Below are positions 31,203-32,791 of a DNA stretch of 32,791 bases, one piece after another. Both the position numbers and the translations under genes were made by a program. The notes beneath the pieces are model-generated. The model worked only from the letters and a program-made list of their open reading frames with translations. It was not told where the DNA came from and ran no database searches. Origin of the DNA: Kiritimatiellia bacterium (GTDB taxonomy: Bacteria > Verrucomicrobiota > Kiritimatiellia > RFP12 > UBA1067); NCBI GenBank assembly GCA_017563185.1, contig JAFXIL010000035.1, positions 1 through 32,791 on the forward strand, read 5' to 3'. Every line of letters begins with the position of its first letter. The first letter of the stretch is position 1.

Positions 31203-32791
31203 ATGAAAAAGAACTGGTCTAGTGTTGTTTTCATGGCCATGTGCGCTGGCGCGGCAAGTACGGGATTTGCCGGTCTGCTGCCATACGCCTATGTCGAGGC
31301 GCGCGGCACCAACGCGGTGAACACGCTGTACCATCCGGGGTCTGCCACAAAGTATGTGGCCGACTTCGAGTTCACGAAAGTGGAGCCGGTGCAGCAGCGC
31401 CTGTTCGGCACCGGCGGATGGAACAACACCGACCTCTGCGTGTCGCTCTACATAAACGGAGGCAAGAAGTACGCATGGGCGTTCCAGGACGGCAAGGGCA
31501 ACTGGACCGACACGGGATTAGGAGTAGGGGCCAACTCGCGCCGCGCATTCGTGCTGGACTCCTTCGGCGCAAAAGCCACGCTTTACGGTCATGGCCGAAA
31601 CGACGTCGCCCCCGACGGCCGCGGAATGCGGAGCTACGAAGCCGCGGTGTCCACGGCGCGCTCCGCCAGATCGAGCGTGCCCACGTTCCTCTTCGCGGAC
31701 GTGATATCCATGGATCCCCTTGCGTTCGAGCATCACCCCGAAGAGGAGACTCCGAGAAGCAGCTTCGCCCATGCGAAGGCGTACTCCTTCGAAATCTGCG
31801 AGAACGGCATGACGGTGCACTTCTTCGCGCCTTTCACCGATCCCGAGACGGGCGCGGCGTGCATGAAGGACGTCGTGACGGGGCAGCTGCACGGCGACTT
31901 CATCGCCACCGACAAGCCGCTTCTGTACGGCGACGGCATCGGCAGGGCGGACGACTACAAGTACGAGGCTGGAAAGCTCTCCTGCAAGTTCTACGCCAGC
32001 GCCGACGACCCGGCGAAGGGCAAGGTATCCATCGACGGCGGCGAGCCGGCGGCAGACGGCTCCGCATGGCTCGCGCGCGGCGGCACTCTGCGCATAAAGG
32101 CCGTTCCGGAGGCGGGGCGCAGGTTCGTGAAATGGAATGGCGACACGAGACTGATCAAGTCCAGAGAAGGTCTGGAGGCCATTGTGGCGAGCGACGTCTC
32201 GGGGCAGCTTGAGGCAGTGTTCGAAGACGAGGACGAGGGTGTCACGATCGCTCCCGGCACGTTCGGCGGGCAGAACATCGTGCGCAACGGCGATTTCGAG
32301 GCCGGTTCCATCTCTTCGAGCGTGAATGACGGCGCATGGGGCTACGTGCCGAGCGTGGACGTCGGCGCCTGGGAGTCGGTCGGCAGCCAGGGCCTCACCA
32401 AGAGCGACGCCCCCTGGTACAACGGCACTGTGGGCGGCACATACGCCGCCTTTCTGCAGATGGATTCGAGCATCCGCCAGACGGTGAACGCGCCGGTCTC
32501 GGGCAAGTACCGCCTCTCGTTCCGCCATGCTGCGCGAAACACCAACATCAGCTATCTTGGCTCGCGCATCGTACCGATGATCGACGGTAAGGCGCTGGGC
32601 ATAGGCTACGTCACATGCTGGTCGACGATACTGGAGCACGCCGCGTTCGACGTCTGGCTCGAGGCGGGGCCGCACGAACTCGAATTCCGCAACGACCCCA
32701 CCGGCGCCGGCGACCGCAGCTCGATAATCGACGACGTCTCGCTCGAGATCCCCGCCGACCCGGAGAGGAGCCTCGCCACGCTCGACGACTA
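31203..32791 (+). CDS. Secreted modular protein with bacterial-repeat and NGxFE-type modules (3' end outside window)
   Basis: The frame from ATG 31203 stays open to the right edge (529 codons, no stop). A signal peptide (MKKNWSSVVFMAMCAGAASTGFAG) precedes an unassigned N-terminal domain (about 25-280). A short segment around residues 300-320 (GTLRIKAVPEAGRRFVKWNG) matches the bacterial repeat family. From residue 357 a module opens IVRNGDFEAGS, with YAAFLQ, YRLSFRHAAR and IIDDVSLE, which is the same module as the three copies in the 941-residue protein at the left end of the window. Start choice rests on the strong TAGGAGGA 4 nt upstream. The gene diverges from the Gfo/Idh/MocA gene. The function is presumably at the cell surface; no catalytic site is visible. 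Confidence 0.8.
   Translation, partial: MKKNWSSVVFMAMCAGAASTGFAGLLPYAYVEARGTNAVNTLYHPGSATKYVADFEFTKVEPVQQRLFGTGGWNNTDLCVSLYINGGKKYAWAFQDGKGNWTDTGLGVGANSRRAFVLDSFGAKATLYGHGRNDVAPDGRGMRSYEAAVSTARSARSSVPTFLFADVISMDPLAFEHHPEEETPRSSFAHAKAYSFEICENGMTVHFFAPFTDPETGAACMKDVVTGQLHGDFIATDKPLLYGDGIGRADDYKYEAGKLSCKFYASADDPAKGKVSIDGGEPAADGSAWLARGGTLRIKAVPEAGRRFVKWNGDTRLIKSREGLEAIVASDVSGQLEAVFEDEDEGVTIAPGTFGGQNIVRNGDFEAGSISSSVNDGAWGYVPSVDVGAWESVGSQGLTKSDAPWYNGTVGGTYAAFLQMDSSIRQTVNAPVSGKYRLSFRHAARNTNISYLGSRIVPMIDGKALGIGYVTCWSTILEHAAFDVWLEAGPHELEFRNDPTGAGDRSSIIDDVSLEIPADPERSLATLDD

Overview
This window is a GC-rich bacterial chromosome segment. It most resembles an uncultured member of the PVC superphylum, probably Kiritimatiellota or Verrucomicrobiota. 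That is an inference from gene content: large signal-peptide proteins with autotransporter-type, InlB-type and repeated NGxFE-type modules, Tat-exported Gfo/Idh/MocA and TIM-barrel proteins, a GH89-like enzyme, and an MCE protein with GEGTLGKLLS repeats. No rRNA or tRNA gene was found.

Layout. From 1 to 15.6 kb every gene is on the minus strand: secreted proteins, nadC and nadD for NAD synthesis, a C10 (streptopain-like) peptidase, and a three-gene Mla/MCE lipid-transport operon. At 15.7-17.6 kb, between a rightward NUDIX gene and mnmG, lies about 1.4 kb without convincing protein genes. It is AT-rich in its centre and holds DnaA-box-like 9-mers, iteron-like repeats, inverted repeats, octamer arrays and a probable small RNA. 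From 17.6 to 26.2 kb all genes are on the plus strand: mnmG, an EIIA-CBS protein, an ArsB/SLC13-type permease, a GH89-like protein interrupted by an amber codon, and thiamine pyrophosphokinase. From 26.2 to 31 kb they are minus again: norspermidine-type polyamine synthesis and two Tat-exported sugar-metabolism-like proteins. A secreted-protein gene on the plus strand runs off the right end.

The strongest unusual system is in mnmG (tRNA U34 modification). The gene carries an extra ~700 bp in-frame segment with six identical 16-bp palindromes, GTTTCCACGTGGAAAC. The 12-bp core TTCCACGTGGAA matches known ParB sites (parS) of Pseudomonas and Myxococcus. Gene orientation diverges just upstream and the intergenic region looks origin-like, so I infer a chromosomal origin with a centromere cluster embedded inside a tRNA-modification gene.

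Two possible switching loci stand out at the left. A 13-G tract lies between the -35 and -10 boxes of the 941-residue secreted-protein gene, as expected of a slippage-controlled promoter. A 19-bp tandem duplication at the start of the leftmost gene throws the best-supported start codon out of frame. Several intergenic regions are largely period-7 or period-8 tandem repeats, and the heptamer arrays touch the stop codon of the neighbouring gene.
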